A stretch of 64,000 nt of DNA from Bacteroidales bacterium (GTDB lineage Bacteria; Bacteroidota; Bacteroidia; Bacteroidales; Paludibacteraceae): positions 1 to 64,000 of the forward strand of contig JALFZG010000081.1 of assembly GCA_022784645.1 (NCBI GenBank), in the 5' to 3' direction. Made by a program: the position numbers and the translations under genes. Below are positions 8,577 through 17,675 of the stretch, one piece after another. The notes under the pieces were generated by a model. The model did no database searches. It was given only the letters and a program-made list of their open reading frames with translations, and was not told where the DNA came from. The first letter of the stretch is position 1. The number at the start of each line of letters is the position of its first letter.

Positions 8577-10058
8577 TTAGAGAATAGATTTTACGGTTTC
8601 GAGCATGCCTTTCTCCTGGATGCTGTCAAGGAAGCTTACGACCATGTCGGTGAGGCCGGGAACCTCGTTGAGATTCTGCTTGCTCTCTTTCCAGATAATG
8701 TCGGTAGCGCCGAGAACGCCTTCTGCCACCTTGCGGGTGCAGCCAGTAGCCCAGAGCTGCTGGAGCAAGTCCATAATCTCTTGTGCATCGTTGGGCTGGA
8801 TAGGTGCGCCATCTGCGCGCGTGCCACCTTTATAGTAGGTGATGATAGCTGCCAAACCGAGTACAAGGCCCTTAGGCAGCTCGCCCTTGCGCTCGAGATA
8901 TGTCTTCAAACCGGGGAGGTCGCGCGTCTCGAACTTCGGGAACGAGTTGAGCATGATAGAGGTAACCTGATGGTCAACGTAGGGGTTATTGAAGCGCTCA
9001 AGTACGTCAGAAGCAAACTGACGAAGCTCGTCCATCGGGAGGTTGAGCGTTTCCATCAACTCTTCAAACTGCACTTTGTGGATGTATTTACCTACAACAG
9101 GGTCGTTACAAGCATCGCGTACGATATTGATGCCGCTCAAGTATGCTACCGGGCTCAATACGGTGTGCGGGCCGTTGAGGAGCGTCACTTTGCGCTCATG
9201 ATACGGTTTCTCAGACTCTGCAATCAGTACATGCAAACCGGCTTTCTCTGCGGGGAACTCCTCGCGAAGCTGCTCGATAGACATATTCTCCGGCTTCTCA
9301 ATAACCCAAAGGTGGAAGATCTCAGCCTGCACAACGAGGTTGTCAGCATAGCCTACTTTTTCTTGAATAGCAGCGATATCTTTGCGTGGGAAGCCTGGAA
9401 CGATGCGGTCAACGAGGGTTGCGCATACATAGTTGTATTTCTCAAACCACTCCTTGAAACCTTCGTAGTCAGCTGCGAAGTCGTCTTTCCAAAGTTCAAT
9501 ATACTTACGGATGCAATCCTTGAGGTGGTGACCATTGAGGAAAATGAGCTCGCAAGGCATGAGGATAAGGCCTTTCTTGGGGTCGCCCTCAAAGGTCTTA
9601 TAACGGCGATAAAGGAGCTGCACGAGTTTGCCTGGATACGAAGATGCCGGAGCGTCAGTGAACTTACAAGCGGGGTCGAAGGTGATACCTGCCTCGGTGG
9701 TGTTAGAAATCACAAAGCGAATTTCCGGTTGGTCAGCGAGAGCCATGAACGCTGCGTTCTGGCTATACGGATTGAGCGCACGGCTAATGACGTCGATTCG
9801 CTCAAGCGAGTTAATGGCTTCGCCATTCAAGCGGCCCTGCAAGTTAACGTGATAGAGGCAATCCTGGCCATTAAGCCATTCTGCCATACCGCGGTCAATA
9901 GGTTGAACAACAGCTACAGAGGCGTTGAAATTGGTCTTCTGGTTCATGTTCCAGATAATCCAATCTACGAATGCGCGGAGGAAATTACCTTCGCCAAACT
10001 GAATGATTTTCTCGGGAGCGACTGCCTTGGGGGCGGTCAGTTTGTTAAGTGCTTTCAT
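8577..10058 (-). CDS. uxaB: tagaturonate reductase (altronate oxidoreductase)
   Basis: NADH-dependent reduction of D-tagaturonate to D-altronate, the step before UxaA. The 493-residue protein belongs to the mannitol/polyol dehydrogenase long-chain family: an N-terminal Rossmann part begins with IIQFGEGNFLRAFVDW and the C-terminal helical domain contains LLNGPHTVLSPVAYLSG, which carries the catalytic lysine/asparagine/histidine region of this family (KVTLLNGPH). First gene of the uxaBA pair; a TAATTTTG promoter box is on the minus strand at 10151-10158. A continuous 850-codon frame on the opposite strand is an artefact of codon bias. Confidence 0.93.
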   Translation of the reverse strand: MKALNKLTAPKAVAPEKIIQFGEGNFLRAFVDWIIWNMNQKTNFNASVAVVQPIDRGMAEWLNGQDCLYHVNLQGRLNGEAINSLERIDVISRALNPYSQNAAFMALADQPEIRFVISNTTEAGITFDPACKFTDAPASSYPGKLVQLLYRRYKTFEGDPKKGLILMPCELIFLNGHHLKDCIRKYIELWKDDFAADYEGFKEWFEKYNYVCATLVDRIVPGFPRKDIAAIQEKVGYADNLVVQAEIFHLWVIEKPENMSIEQLREEFPAEKAGLHVLIAESEKPYHERKVTLLNGPHTVLSPVAYLSGINIVRDACNDPVVGKYIHKVQFEELMETLNLPMDELRQFASDVLERFNNPYVDHQVTSIMLNSFPKFETRDLPGLKTYLERKGELPKGLVLGLAAIITYYKGGTRADGAPIQPNDAQEIMDLLQQLWATGCTRKVAEGVLGATDIIWKESKQNLNEVPGLTDMVVSFLDSIQEKGMLETVKSIL

Positions 10059-10150
10059 AATGTATATTTTTAATAATTTGTAATAAGCAATTTAAGGGTT
10101 TTTCGCTTCAAAAAATATGGAGGCAAAAAGATAATAAATTTTTCCGAGTG

Positions 10151-10158
10151 CAAAATTA
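10151..10158 (-). promoter_or_regulatory. -7 box of the uxaBA promoter
   Basis: TAATTTTG followed by GCAC on the minus strand, about 95 bases upstream of uxaB. It is back to back with the ychF promoter on the other strand. The 222-base region between the two start codons contains no other feature I can support. Confidence 0.65.
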
Positions 10159-10208
10159 TGAAGAAAAATGCATTAAAAGAAGAAAAAAATGACTTTTTTT
10201 GTGTAAAA

Positions 10209-10240
10209 TTTGGCAGTTTCGTTTTTTATGCGTAATTTTG
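10209..10240 (+). promoter_or_regulatory. ychF promoter
   Basis: TTTG at 10209-10212 and TAATTTTG at 10233-10240 with 20 bases between, a full match to the Bacteroidota consensus. The start point would be near 10247, which rules out the longer upstream start of the frame and supports ATG at 10282. Confidence 0.75.
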
Positions 10241-10281
10241 CACGCTCAAATCGATTTTTTTACACACGTAATATATTAATA

Positions 10282-11388
10282 ATGTCACTTCAATGCGGTA
10301 TCGTAGGTTTACCGAACGTAGGCAAATCTACTCTCTTCAATTGCTTAAGCAACGCTAAAGCGCAGTCAGCAAATTTTCCCTTTTGCACGATAGAGCCCAA
10401 TGTGGGCGTGATAACGGTGCCCGATGAGCGCCTGATTAAGTTAGGCGAGCTTTGTAAGCCCGTTCGCGGTGTCATTCCAACCACGGTGGAGATTGTGGAT
10501 ATTGCTGGTTTGGTAAAAGGAGCGAGCAAGGGCGAAGGCCTTGGTAATAAGTTCCTTGCGAATATCCGCGAGACAGATGCTATTATCCATGTGCTGCGCT
10601 GCTTCGATGATCCAAACGTGGTTCATGTAGATGGCACGGTCGATCCTATTCGCGACAAAGAGGTTATAGACGCTGAGTTGCAATTGAAGGATCTCGAAAC
10701 GGTGGAGAGTCGTATTCAAAAGATTGAAAAGCAGGTGCGCGTAGGTGGTGATAAGCAAGCAAAGGCAGCACTGGAGCTGTATATCCGTTATCGTGCAGCA
10801 TTGGAGCAGGGGCTTTCGGCTCGCGTTGTTGTTCCGGAAAACAAAGAGGAAGAGATTGCCGCACATGAGCTGTTTCTGCTTACGAATAAGCCGGTGCTGT
10901 ATGTATGCAACGTAGATGAAGACTCGGCTGTGAGCGGTAATGCGTATGTAGACAGGGTGCGCGCTGTGGCAGAGCAGGAAGGAGCACAGGTGTTGGTGGT
11001 TGCCGCTAAGATTGAAAGCGAAATAGCCGAATTGGAAACCTATGAAGAGCGTCAGATGTTTCTTGAGGAAATCGGGTTACAGGAGAGCGGTGTGAGCCGC
11101 TTGATAAAGGCCGCATACAGCCTGCTGAACTTGCGTACGTTCTTGACGGCTGGCTCCGACGAGGTGCGCGCGTGGACCTTCCGCGAGGGTATGAAAGCCC
11201 CCCAATGTGCCGGCGTTATTCATACGGATTTTGAGCGCGGATTCATCCGGGCGGAAGTCATCAAATACGAGGATTATATCGCTTTAGGCGGCGAGGCTCC
11301 TTGCCGCGAAGCCGGTAAGTTGTCTATCGAGGGCAAAGATTACGTGGTGCAAGACGGTGATATCATGCACTTTAGATTCAATGTTTAA
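10282..11388 (+). CDS. ychF: ribosome-binding ATPase YchF/OLA1 family
   Basis: Obg-related P-loop protein that prefers ATP and binds ribosomes. The 368-residue protein carries G1 GLPNVGKS at about 7-14, the [20 protein letters not shown] switch region, a coiled-coil insertion in the middle and a C-terminal TGS domain ending in [14 protein letters not shown]. The length matches the family (about 363). The start was chosen from the promoter position and the conserved N-terminus [11 protein letters not shown]. It is followed after 18 bases by the exchanger gene. Confidence 0.96.
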   Translation: MSLQCGIVGLPNVGKSTLFNCLSNAKAQSANFPFCTIEPNVGVITVPDERLIKLGELCKPVRGVIPTTVEIVDIAGLVKGASKGEGLGNKFLANIRETDAIIHVLRCFDDPNVVHVDGTVDPIRDKEVIDAELQLKDLETVESRIQKIEKQVRVGGDKQAKAALELYIRYRAALEQGLSARVVVPENKEEEIAAHELFLLTNKPVLYVCNVDEDSAVSGNAYVDRVRAVAEQEGAQVLVVAAKIESEIAELETYEERQMFLEEIGLQESGVSRLIKAAYSLLNLRTFLTAGSDEVRAWTFREGMKAPQCAGVIHTDFERGFIRAEVIKYEDYIALGGEAPCREAGKLSIEGKDYVVQDGDIMHFRFNV

Positions 11389-11406
11389 TCATAAGCTAAC
11401 GTAAGT

Positions 11407-12432
11407 ATGTTCGGTTTTCTTGACCTGTGGGTGCAGAATCCTATCGTGATGGTAGTGCTGCTTATTGCAGGATTCGTATTGCTTGTAAAGGGTGCTGATT
11501 GGCTGGTGGATGGCGCCAGCGGTTTGGCCAAACGATGGGGGGTTACTGACCTCGTAATCGGCTTGACGGTAGTGGCGTTTGGAACGAGTATGCCAGAGTT
11601 TGTGGTGAATATCATCTCTGCACTGTCTGGCAATAATGAGTTGGCCATTACCAATATTTTAGGCTCTAACTCTATCAATATCTTTGTCATCTTAGGTCTT
11701 ACCGCGCTGATATGGCCGGTAAGCAGCAAATCGCAGTCACGCAAAGTGGATATTCCAGTAGCCTGCTTGGCATCGCTATTGGTGCTCTTTTTCGCGTGCT
11801 ATACGAGGCCGCGTCCGTGGAACTGGGATTTGGCATCGCAGTTTAATATGGCTGATGGCGATGATTATATCACCCGAATAGGGGGTGTCGTATTGGTGAT
11901 TTGCTTTGTGTTGTACATGATTTATCTCTTCCGTCATGCAAAGGAAAACTCCGATGAAAACGAGACTTTTGCGCCGATGGCCGTATGGAAAGCATTGCTA
12001 TTGATAGTCGTAGGATTAGTAGGTCTTACTATCGGTGGACAGTGTATCGTAAAGTCAGCAACGCAGATGGCTCATGCACTCGGATTGAGCGATGCTATCA
12101 TTGGTCTTACGGTAGTAGCACTCGGCACCTCGCTGCCGGAATTGGCTACGAGCTGCATGGCGGCGGCTAAGAAAAACAGCGATTTGGCACTTGGAAACTG
12201 CGTGGGAAGTTGTATCTTCAATGTGTTCTTCGTATTGGGAATCACGTCATGCATCACCCCATTGGCAGCCTATAAAGGCTTATTTCTCGATGCGATGATG
12301 TCATTCTTGGCACCATTGATGGTACTGCTGTTTGTATGTAACGATAAGAAAAAAGAGATTTCTCGCTTGGAAGGCGGTGTCTTGTTGTTGGTATATGCCG
12401 GTTATCTTGGATTCCGTATTTTTACTTTGTAA
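11407..12432 (+). CDS. calcium/sodium antiporter, CaCA family
   Basis: Integral membrane exchanger of 341 residues with about ten hydrophobic helices. The two inverted alpha-repeats of the CaCA family are clear: GTSMPEFVVNIISA followed by NILGSN in the first half, and GTSLPELATSCMAA followed by NCVGSCIFN in the second. These supply the acidic and polar ion-binding residues. The most similar described proteins are YrbG-like exchangers. It is probably co-transcribed with ychF, 18 bases upstream; ion specificity is inferred from the family only. Confidence 0.9.
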   Translation: MFGFLDLWVQNPIVMVVLLIAGFVLLVKGADWLVDGASGLAKRWGVTDLVIGLTVVAFGTSMPEFVVNIISALSGNNELAITNILGSNSINIFVILGLTALIWPVSSKSQSRKVDIPVACLASLLVLFFACYTRPRPWNWDLASQFNMADGDDYITRIGGVVLVICFVLYMIYLFRHAKENSDENETFAPMAVWKALLLIVVGLVGLTIGGQCIVKSATQMAHALGLSDAIIGLTVVALGTSLPELATSCMAAAKKNSDLALGNCVGSCIFNVFFVLGITSCITPLAAYKGLFLDAMMSFLAPLMVLLFVCNDKKKEISRLEGGVLLLVYAGYLGFRIFTL

Positions 12433-12487
12433 GATAGTATAACCACCTTCAATTAGACCGTTTTTAGAGATTGCTGATTGATGGTTA

Positions 12488-13261
12488 TTATTTGGCAGGA
12501 GGAAGATATTGCGCTATTACGCGCTGGTTGACTGCTGTGCGTTCGTGATCGACGAACCATCCCCATTTATTAAAGTATTTACACAGATTAACGATGTGTA
12601 TCCATAGCAGTTTAGGACTCTTATAAGAGCCCTTAGCATGGTCATGTATGATGCTTACGTATGGGTAGAAAACCGTTTGAAAATGCTGATGAATACGGCG
12701 AGTAAGGTCAACATCTTCCGGATACATAAAGAATCGCTCATCGAAGAGTCCCACTTGGCGGAGAGCATCCGATCTGAGGAACATAAAGCATCCGCTCAGA
12801 TAAGGGATATTCATGATTTGGTTATAGCCCGAAGCCCGCATTTCATAACATTCGTTGCGCTTGCGGATGAGGCATTCAGGAAGGAAGCGGCGGCCGAATA
12901 AGTCAAGAGGAGTAGGGAGTAATTTGCAAAGATATTGCAAGCTGCCATCGGGGTAAACCACCTTAGGCATGAGGCTGCCTACCTCAGGATGCGAGTCCAT
13001 AAAACGCTCCATTTCTTCGAGAATTTCAGGTTCAAATCGGATGTCGGCATTTACGACCAAATGGTATTTCTCTCCCTCTTCAAGTGTATGCCTAAGAGCA
13101 ATATTATGTGCTGCACCATATCCCCGATTGATGCCCTGAGCATTATCAATCACCTCCACTCGATGAATGGCAGGCGAGCGATGGAGAATATCCATTATCG
13201 TCTGCAACTGCTGCTTAGGCGTGTGGTATGTTACAATGGAGGCGTTTATCATAAGCTGCAA
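12488..13261 (-). CDS. family 2 glycosyltransferase (rhamnosyltransferase-like)
   Basis: Soluble GT-A transferase of 257 residues, last gene of the polysaccharide cluster. It begins with a nucleotide-binding strand (INASIVTYHTP), has NRGYGAAHNIAL, the metal-binding VVNADIRFEP and a C-terminal region with SGCFMFLRSDALRQVGLFDERFF, the pattern of WbbL/RfbF-like dTDP-rhamnosyl or galactofuranosyl transferases. The donor and acceptor cannot be told from sequence. Starts 3 bases before the previous gene's stop codon region, so the genes are coupled. A second in-frame ATG three codons on is an alternative start. Confidence 0.85.
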   Translation of the reverse strand: MQLMINASIVTYHTPKQQLQTIMDILHRSPAIHRVEVIDNAQGINRGYGAAHNIALRHTLEEGEKYHLVVNADIRFEPEILEEMERFMDSHPEVGSLMPKVVYPDGSLQYLCKLLPTPLDLFGRRFLPECLIRKRNECYEMRASGYNQIMNIPYLSGCFMFLRSDALRQVGLFDERFFMYPEDVDLTRRIHQHFQTVFYPYVSIIHDHAKGSYKSPKLLWIHIVNLCKYFNKWGWFVDHERTAVNQRVIAQYLPPAK

Positions 13262-13263
13262 AT

Positions 13264-14019
13264 TTAATGAAAGAACTGCCCTATCTTACGCAGGTTCTTG
13301 GCAATGATCGTGTAGAAATGAAACATATTGTTCTCTTTCAGCACGTGGATATCCTCTTTGGTTTTCCTAAGGAGCGCGCGGAGGTCGCGGTTGCTTACCC
13401 CACCCAATTGCATATTGATGATCACCTCGGGGATATAGGCTTTCTTATAATTTTTACACGCAAATACGCGGAGAATAAAGTCGTAGTCAGCAGAGATGCG
13501 GTATTGCGGCTTATAGTATCCCTGTTCATCATATACGTGCTTCCTTAAATAAAGCGTAGGATGCGGACACATCCAGCCAAATCGCAAACTGTGTGGGTCG
13601 TAATCGTTGCTAACCCAATTGCGAACCACATGAAGCTGCTTGTCGATATATCGGCAATAGACGAGGTCACCATAGGTGAGGTCGGCTCCCGTTTCTTCAA
13701 ACGTCTTTACGATATGCGCAATCGTCTCGTTACTGGCGAGCGTGTCATCCGAATTGAGGATGCCGATAATATCACCCGTAGCCATTTTGATGCCCTTATT
13801 GATCGCTTCATAAATGCCGCTGTCTTTCTCGGAGATAAACCGCACGTTATTATGGCGATTGGTATAATCGTGGATAATAGACATAGTGGCATCTGACGAT
13901 TCTCCGTCGATGAGGATATGCTCTATCTCCGGATACGTTTGCTTTTCGATACTGCGGAGCGTACGAGTAAGCGTAGCTGCACTGTTGTAAGTGACGGTGA
14001 TGATACTTACTTTGGTCAT
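13264..14019 (-). CDS. family 2 glycosyltransferase
   Basis: GT-A fold transferase of 251 residues for surface glycan assembly at the inner face of the membrane. Motifs: KVSIITVTYNSAATL at the N-terminus, EHILIDGESSDAT, and GILNSDDTLA as the DxD-type metal site, with the YGDLVY and RFGWMCPHPTLYLRK segments of WcaA/colanic-acid-like transferases. The chosen start (14019) gives MTKVSII; a longer frame would overlap the upstream gene by 74 bases. Only 7 bases separate it from the upstream GT4 stop. Confidence 0.86.
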   Translation of the reverse strand: MTKVSIITVTYNSAATLTRTLRSIEKQTYPEIEHILIDGESSDATMSIIHDYTNRHNNVRFISEKDSGIYEAINKGIKMATGDIIGILNSDDTLASNETIAHIVKTFEETGADLTYGDLVYCRYIDKQLHVVRNWVSNDYDPHSLRFGWMCPHPTLYLRKHVYDEQGYYKPQYRISADYDFILRVFACKNYKKAYIPEVIINMQLGGVSNRDLRALLRKTKEDIHVLKENNMFHFYTIIAKNLRKIGQFFH

Positions 14020-14026
14020 GAATAGC

Positions 14027-15085
14027 TTATTTATTATAAATTTCGCGATAAAATTCTTTGGTTTGCTGATAGGTGTGATCCCATGAGAATCGTTGTGCAT
14101 TTACGAGCCCTGCTTCCTGCAAGGCTGTGCGTGAAATGGTGCCGTTCTTGAGTTGCCTTACGGCATCTGCCATCTCTTGCGCCATCGTTTCCGTAGCTTG
14201 ATGGGGGAAGAGCAGCGCCGCCTCTCCGGCTACTTCCGGCACAGACGAAACGGCTTGTGCGATGACCGGACAACCACATTTCTGCGCTTCAATGATGGGG
14301 ATGCCAAACCCTTCATAATCAGAGGGATAGATAAGGCAAAGTGCGCGATTGTAAAAATCACTCAGCTGCTCGTTGGGGATGTTGCTGACGGCTTTATACA
14401 TGCCCTCTCCGAGCGTTTGACGAAGCAAACGGTCTTCTTCTTGACTGAGTTGGCCTCCAATCATTACGAGGGGGGTATAAGTAAGTTGCGCTACTCGAAT
14501 GGCAATGTCGAGCCTCTTATAATTCACTGCGCGGTTGCCTACAAAAAGCAGGTACCCTTCGTTTTCTGCATTGGGCAGGGGTTCGAAATTACGGCCTACA
14601 CCATTATATACCACTCGAATACATTCTTCTTTGAGCCAGGGATAGAGCTTGAGCAAGTCGGACTTGGTGTTCTCCGATACGCAGATGACTCCCGCGCTAT
14701 GGCTAAGAGCGTGCTGCTCTTCTGCCAAATGTACCCATTTAGCCGGCCCCTTGCGGTAGAAATGGTAGGTGAGGTCATGTACCGTAGTGATGTTGCGGAT
14801 ATGGCTGTCTTGGAGCACGCGGAAATAAGAGGAATGAAACAGCGCTTTTTCGCTGTAGTGCACGTCTGGTATGCGGTAGCGCTCCATCCTACGGGCTTTC
14901 AGGCTGATAGGGTTAGAAATGTGGAGCGACTGACGGCAGATATTATTTTGTCCTTTATCGTAATCAAGAATTGTGCAATCCAAATCAGGATCAATGAGCG
15001 CACGCTGCAGCAGTTCCTGCCATACGACAGAAATACCCCCCATTCGCTGGATACAAAATACGATATTATCAAAAATCAATTTCAC
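14027..15085 (-). CDS. family 4 glycosyltransferase
   Basis: GT-B retaining transferase of 352 residues. The N-terminal half binds the acceptor (MKLIFDNIVFCIQRMGGISV), and the C-terminal half has LLFVGNRAVNYKRLDIAI and the EX7E motif in YPSDYEGFGIPIIEAQKCGCPVIA, which binds the sugar nucleotide. It overlaps the upstream gene by 4 bases (ATGA type), so translation is coupled. Mannosyl transfer is typical of close relatives but the sugar is not determined here. Confidence 0.88.
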   Translation of the reverse strand: MKLIFDNIVFCIQRMGGISVVWQELLQRALIDPDLDCTILDYDKGQNNICRQSLHISNPISLKARRMERYRIPDVHYSEKALFHSSYFRVLQDSHIRNITTVHDLTYHFYRKGPAKWVHLAEEQHALSHSAGVICVSENTKSDLLKLYPWLKEECIRVVYNGVGRNFEPLPNAENEGYLLFVGNRAVNYKRLDIAIRVAQLTYTPLVMIGGQLSQEEDRLLRQTLGEGMYKAVSNIPNEQLSDFYNRALCLIYPSDYEGFGIPIIEAQKCGCPVIAQAVSSVPEVAGEAALLFPHQATETMAQEMADAVRQLKNGTISRTALQEAGLVNAQRFSWDHTYQQTKEFYREIYNK

Positions 15086-16239
15086 TTGTTGTAAGTTTTA
15101 TCGTTGATTAACTGAAGCCATTGGTTCAAGATGGTTGTTTCAGAAAACGCGTTTTGTGCATAGCGTTGCGCTTTTTGCCCTAATGCAATCCGTTTGCCAT
15201 CATCGCTCATCAGCATGCTGAGCGCATTGGTCATAGCGCTGATATCCCCATTTTCAACGAGTAATCCGCCTCCTTTTTGGATTAATTCTTCGGGCCCGTG
15301 TGGGCAGTTCATACTTACGCAAGGAGTACCGCACCACATGGCTTCAATCATTGCCAGCGGCAGGCCTTCATAGCGTGAAGTCATAGCGAGCAGAGCTGCT
15401 CTTGAATAATAGCGCTCGATATGATTTTGTGCCCCAACTAAGCTCGCTCTCTCGAGTTTGTAGGATTGAATCAGCGTTTCCAAATGCTGGCGTTCTGGCC
15501 CTTCGCCTACGATAGTAAGTCGCCAATCCGGGAAACGCTTTTCCAATGGCGCCCAAGCGCGGAGTAATCGGTCAAAACCCTTTTGCGGATGGAGCCGCCC
15601 TACGGCCAAGACCTCTTTTTCGCGGGGAAGAGCAGGGAGCGTAATGCCGCAGAGCGAACAGGGGTTGGGGATAACCAAAGCCTGCTTACAACCTGCTTCC
15701 GCCCATTGCAGGCGGTCGGCCTCGGTAAGTACCACAAAGCGCTCAAACCGCCTCATCTCTCGAACCATCTGGCTTACGCGTATCCGTCCGAGTATCGACC
15801 AAAACAATTCTGCATGATGCGCCTGAATCCGAAGCAATCGTTCGTTTTTGGCGAAATGCAGTTCGGCCAAGGTGCGACATGGCATTTGGGGAAGAAACGC
15901 AACCTCCTTGCCTCCGAGCGAGATGCAGAGGTCGATTTTTTCTTTCTCAATAAAAGCTCTGAGTTGCTCCTTATATTGGCGCATCTTCCGCTGATGATTT
16001 GGATACTTGCGGTAGAGAGGTAACAGAAAATCTGCGTCGAAGTCAATGCCAAGACAAGTGGTTTCGATGCGTTCGTCCAGTGGAAAATAACTGTCTTGCA
16101 ACCCTTCGGGCGTATGTTCGGTCGTAAGAATTACGATTCGATGTGCCGTATGTTTAGCCAACCAATTCGCTTTCTGGCAGAGTACACGCTCCATGCCGCC
16201 CGAGTTATACAGATGCGGAATCAGATAGAGGAGATTCAT
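15082..16239 (-). CDS. family 4 glycosyltransferase
   Basis: GT-B transferase of 385 residues. N-terminus MNLLYLIPHLYNSGGMERVL is the classical GT4 glycine-rich loop, and the donor site reads SRYEGLPLAMIEAMWCGTPCVSMNCPHGPEELI. Similar proteins transfer N-acetylgalactosamine or other hexoses in capsule and O-antigen clusters. It overlaps both neighbours by 4 bases, which places it in one transcript with the polymerase and the next transferase. Confidence 0.88.
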   Translation of the reverse strand: MNLLYLIPHLYNSGGMERVLCQKANWLAKHTAHRIVILTTEHTPEGLQDSYFPLDERIETTCLGIDFDADFLLPLYRKYPNHQRKMRQYKEQLRAFIEKEKIDLCISLGGKEVAFLPQMPCRTLAELHFAKNERLLRIQAHHAELFWSILGRIRVSQMVREMRRFERFVVLTEADRLQWAEAGCKQALVIPNPCSLCGITLPALPREKEVLAVGRLHPQKGFDRLLRAWAPLEKRFPDWRLTIVGEGPERQHLETLIQSYKLERASLVGAQNHIERYYSRAALLAMTSRYEGLPLAMIEAMWCGTPCVSMNCPHGPEELIQKGGGLLVENGDISAMTNALSMLMSDDGKRIALGQKAQRYAQNAFSETTILNQWLQLINDKTYNK

Positions 16240-17669
16240 GCCTTGTCCTCCTTTCTGCTGGTTTCGCTTTTTTCGTTATTCCATAACCCATCGAGGGCCA
16301 TCCGAATCTTGCCACTGTCTTTCGTAATCTGCAATACGAGCCAGAGAATCAGCACACTCCAAACCAAGGTTCTGGGGTCGAAAATAAGTGGAGCACGTGG
16401 ATAAATAACGGCATGAGAAACGAATAGGAAATAGAGCAGATAGCAATAGATGTTCTGATTGGCATGATAATAGAGCTCCTTCACCGTAAACCCAATTAGG
16501 TACATGGAAATGCCTACTCCCCAAATGCCAAACGAACGGAAAGCCTCACCAATCATATTTGTTCCCAATCCCCAATTTTGATTGGCCCCGAGAATTAGAA
16601 AAGAAGGCAAGTCGCCTCCATGCATCAACTCGCTCGGTTCGCCATAATAATTTACGATGCTTGTACCCAAACCGGGGATAGGCGAAGCCAGATCAATCAG
16701 CATGCCGTGGAACCAAGTTTTAGGATGATAATAGGCATAATCAACGAGGATATACAGATTCAGATTGTTGATAATCAGGTCGTTGAATATCTCCACATAG
16801 CTATTGAGCGTCAATCCAGAAAGTTTAGCCTTCCATCCCTCAGGATTCCATCCGAGTTTTCTTATAGTCACCACAACAAATAGCGCGACAGCCCCCACGC
16901 CAATAATCAGTACCACCTGCCACCACTTGAACTTATACACGTACATACTGAAACTGCAAATCAGCACCAGCATCAGTCCGAGAGCCATTTGGCGCGAACC
17001 GGTAGAGATAGTAATCAGCATACAAGCGGCTACAACCAAGGCATAAAACCACCATTTCTGCTTATCGAGGCGGAAAAGGAAAATAGCCATCAGGTAGCAG
17101 GCCAACGTAAAGATATTATTGAAATAACTGTAGATGCCTACCGTCTTCAGGTTGCCGCCACCATGATATACCGATCGAAGTGCAGTTAGGCCTCCCGTAA
17201 TGTAAAACAGCAGGAAACTGACCATGGTAATACCAAAGAACCAGAGGTAATGCTCTTGCGTGAGCTTGAAGGTGGGATGATCGGGTTCTTCTCGGTTGAC
17301 GTTCAAGAAATTGGTCATGCCGAGTGCATAAAAAGCATATCCCAAATAGGCGATTGCCGTAGCGCGTGTCGTCAGATCGTGCGGAATCTGCAGCATGTAG
17401 ATGAATAGCGACTGATAGCGCACATGTACATCGGGTGAGGTTGCATAGGTGATGGAATACACAAAATTTACAAAGAAGAAGCTGATGGCAAAAAACAGTT
17501 CAAATCCGAGCCAATGCTTTTTCTTCTGGAGCGTAAAGAAGCAAACGTTATGTACCAAATAGACAGCAGCCAGCATGCGGCAATACGCCAAATCATACGC
17601 TCCCGGCGATTGCTGGAAGAGTATGACAGCCAAGATGGCAAATGCAATATTTGATATGGCGAATAACAT
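16236..17669 (-). CDS. O-antigen/capsule repeat-unit polymerase-like membrane protein
   Basis: Protein of 477 residues with about twelve hydrophobic helices and a large loop between the last ones that contains short conserved-looking polar stretches (SPIPGLGTSIVNYYGEPSELMHGG and the GLGTNMIGEAFRSFG segment). This pattern, together with its place among five glycosyltransferases, fits an oligosaccharide repeat-unit polymerase of the Wzy/OrtP type, which links lipid-bound units in the periplasm. Sequence conservation in this class is poor, so the call rests on topology and context. No flippase or export gene is present in the window. Confidence 0.75.
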   Translation of the reverse strand: MLFAISNIAFAILAVILFQQSPGAYDLAYCRMLAAVYLVHNVCFFTLQKKKHWLGFELFFAISFFFVNFVYSITYATSPDVHVRYQSLFIYMLQIPHDLTTRATAIAYLGYAFYALGMTNFLNVNREEPDHPTFKLTQEHYLWFFGITMVSFLLFYITGGLTALRSVYHGGGNLKTVGIYSYFNNIFTLACYLMAIFLFRLDKQKWWFYALVVAACMLITISTGSRQMALGLMLVLICSFSMYVYKFKWWQVVLIIGVGAVALFVVVTIRKLGWNPEGWKAKLSGLTLNSYVEIFNDLIINNLNLYILVDYAYYHPKTWFHGMLIDLASPIPGLGTSIVNYYGEPSELMHGGDLPSFLILGANQNWGLGTNMIGEAFRSFGIWGVGISMYLIGFTVKELYYHANQNIYCYLLYFLFVSHAVIYPRAPLIFDPRTLVWSVLILWLVLQITKDSGKIRMALDGLWNNEKSETSRKEDKA

Positions 17670-17675
17670 GTGCTG

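Noticed and set aside
7521..10073. 850-codon open frame on the plus strand opposite uxaA and uxaB
   Set aside because: It spans the gap between two genes with clear motifs on the other strand, has no recognisable motif and follows from the codon bias of the real genes.
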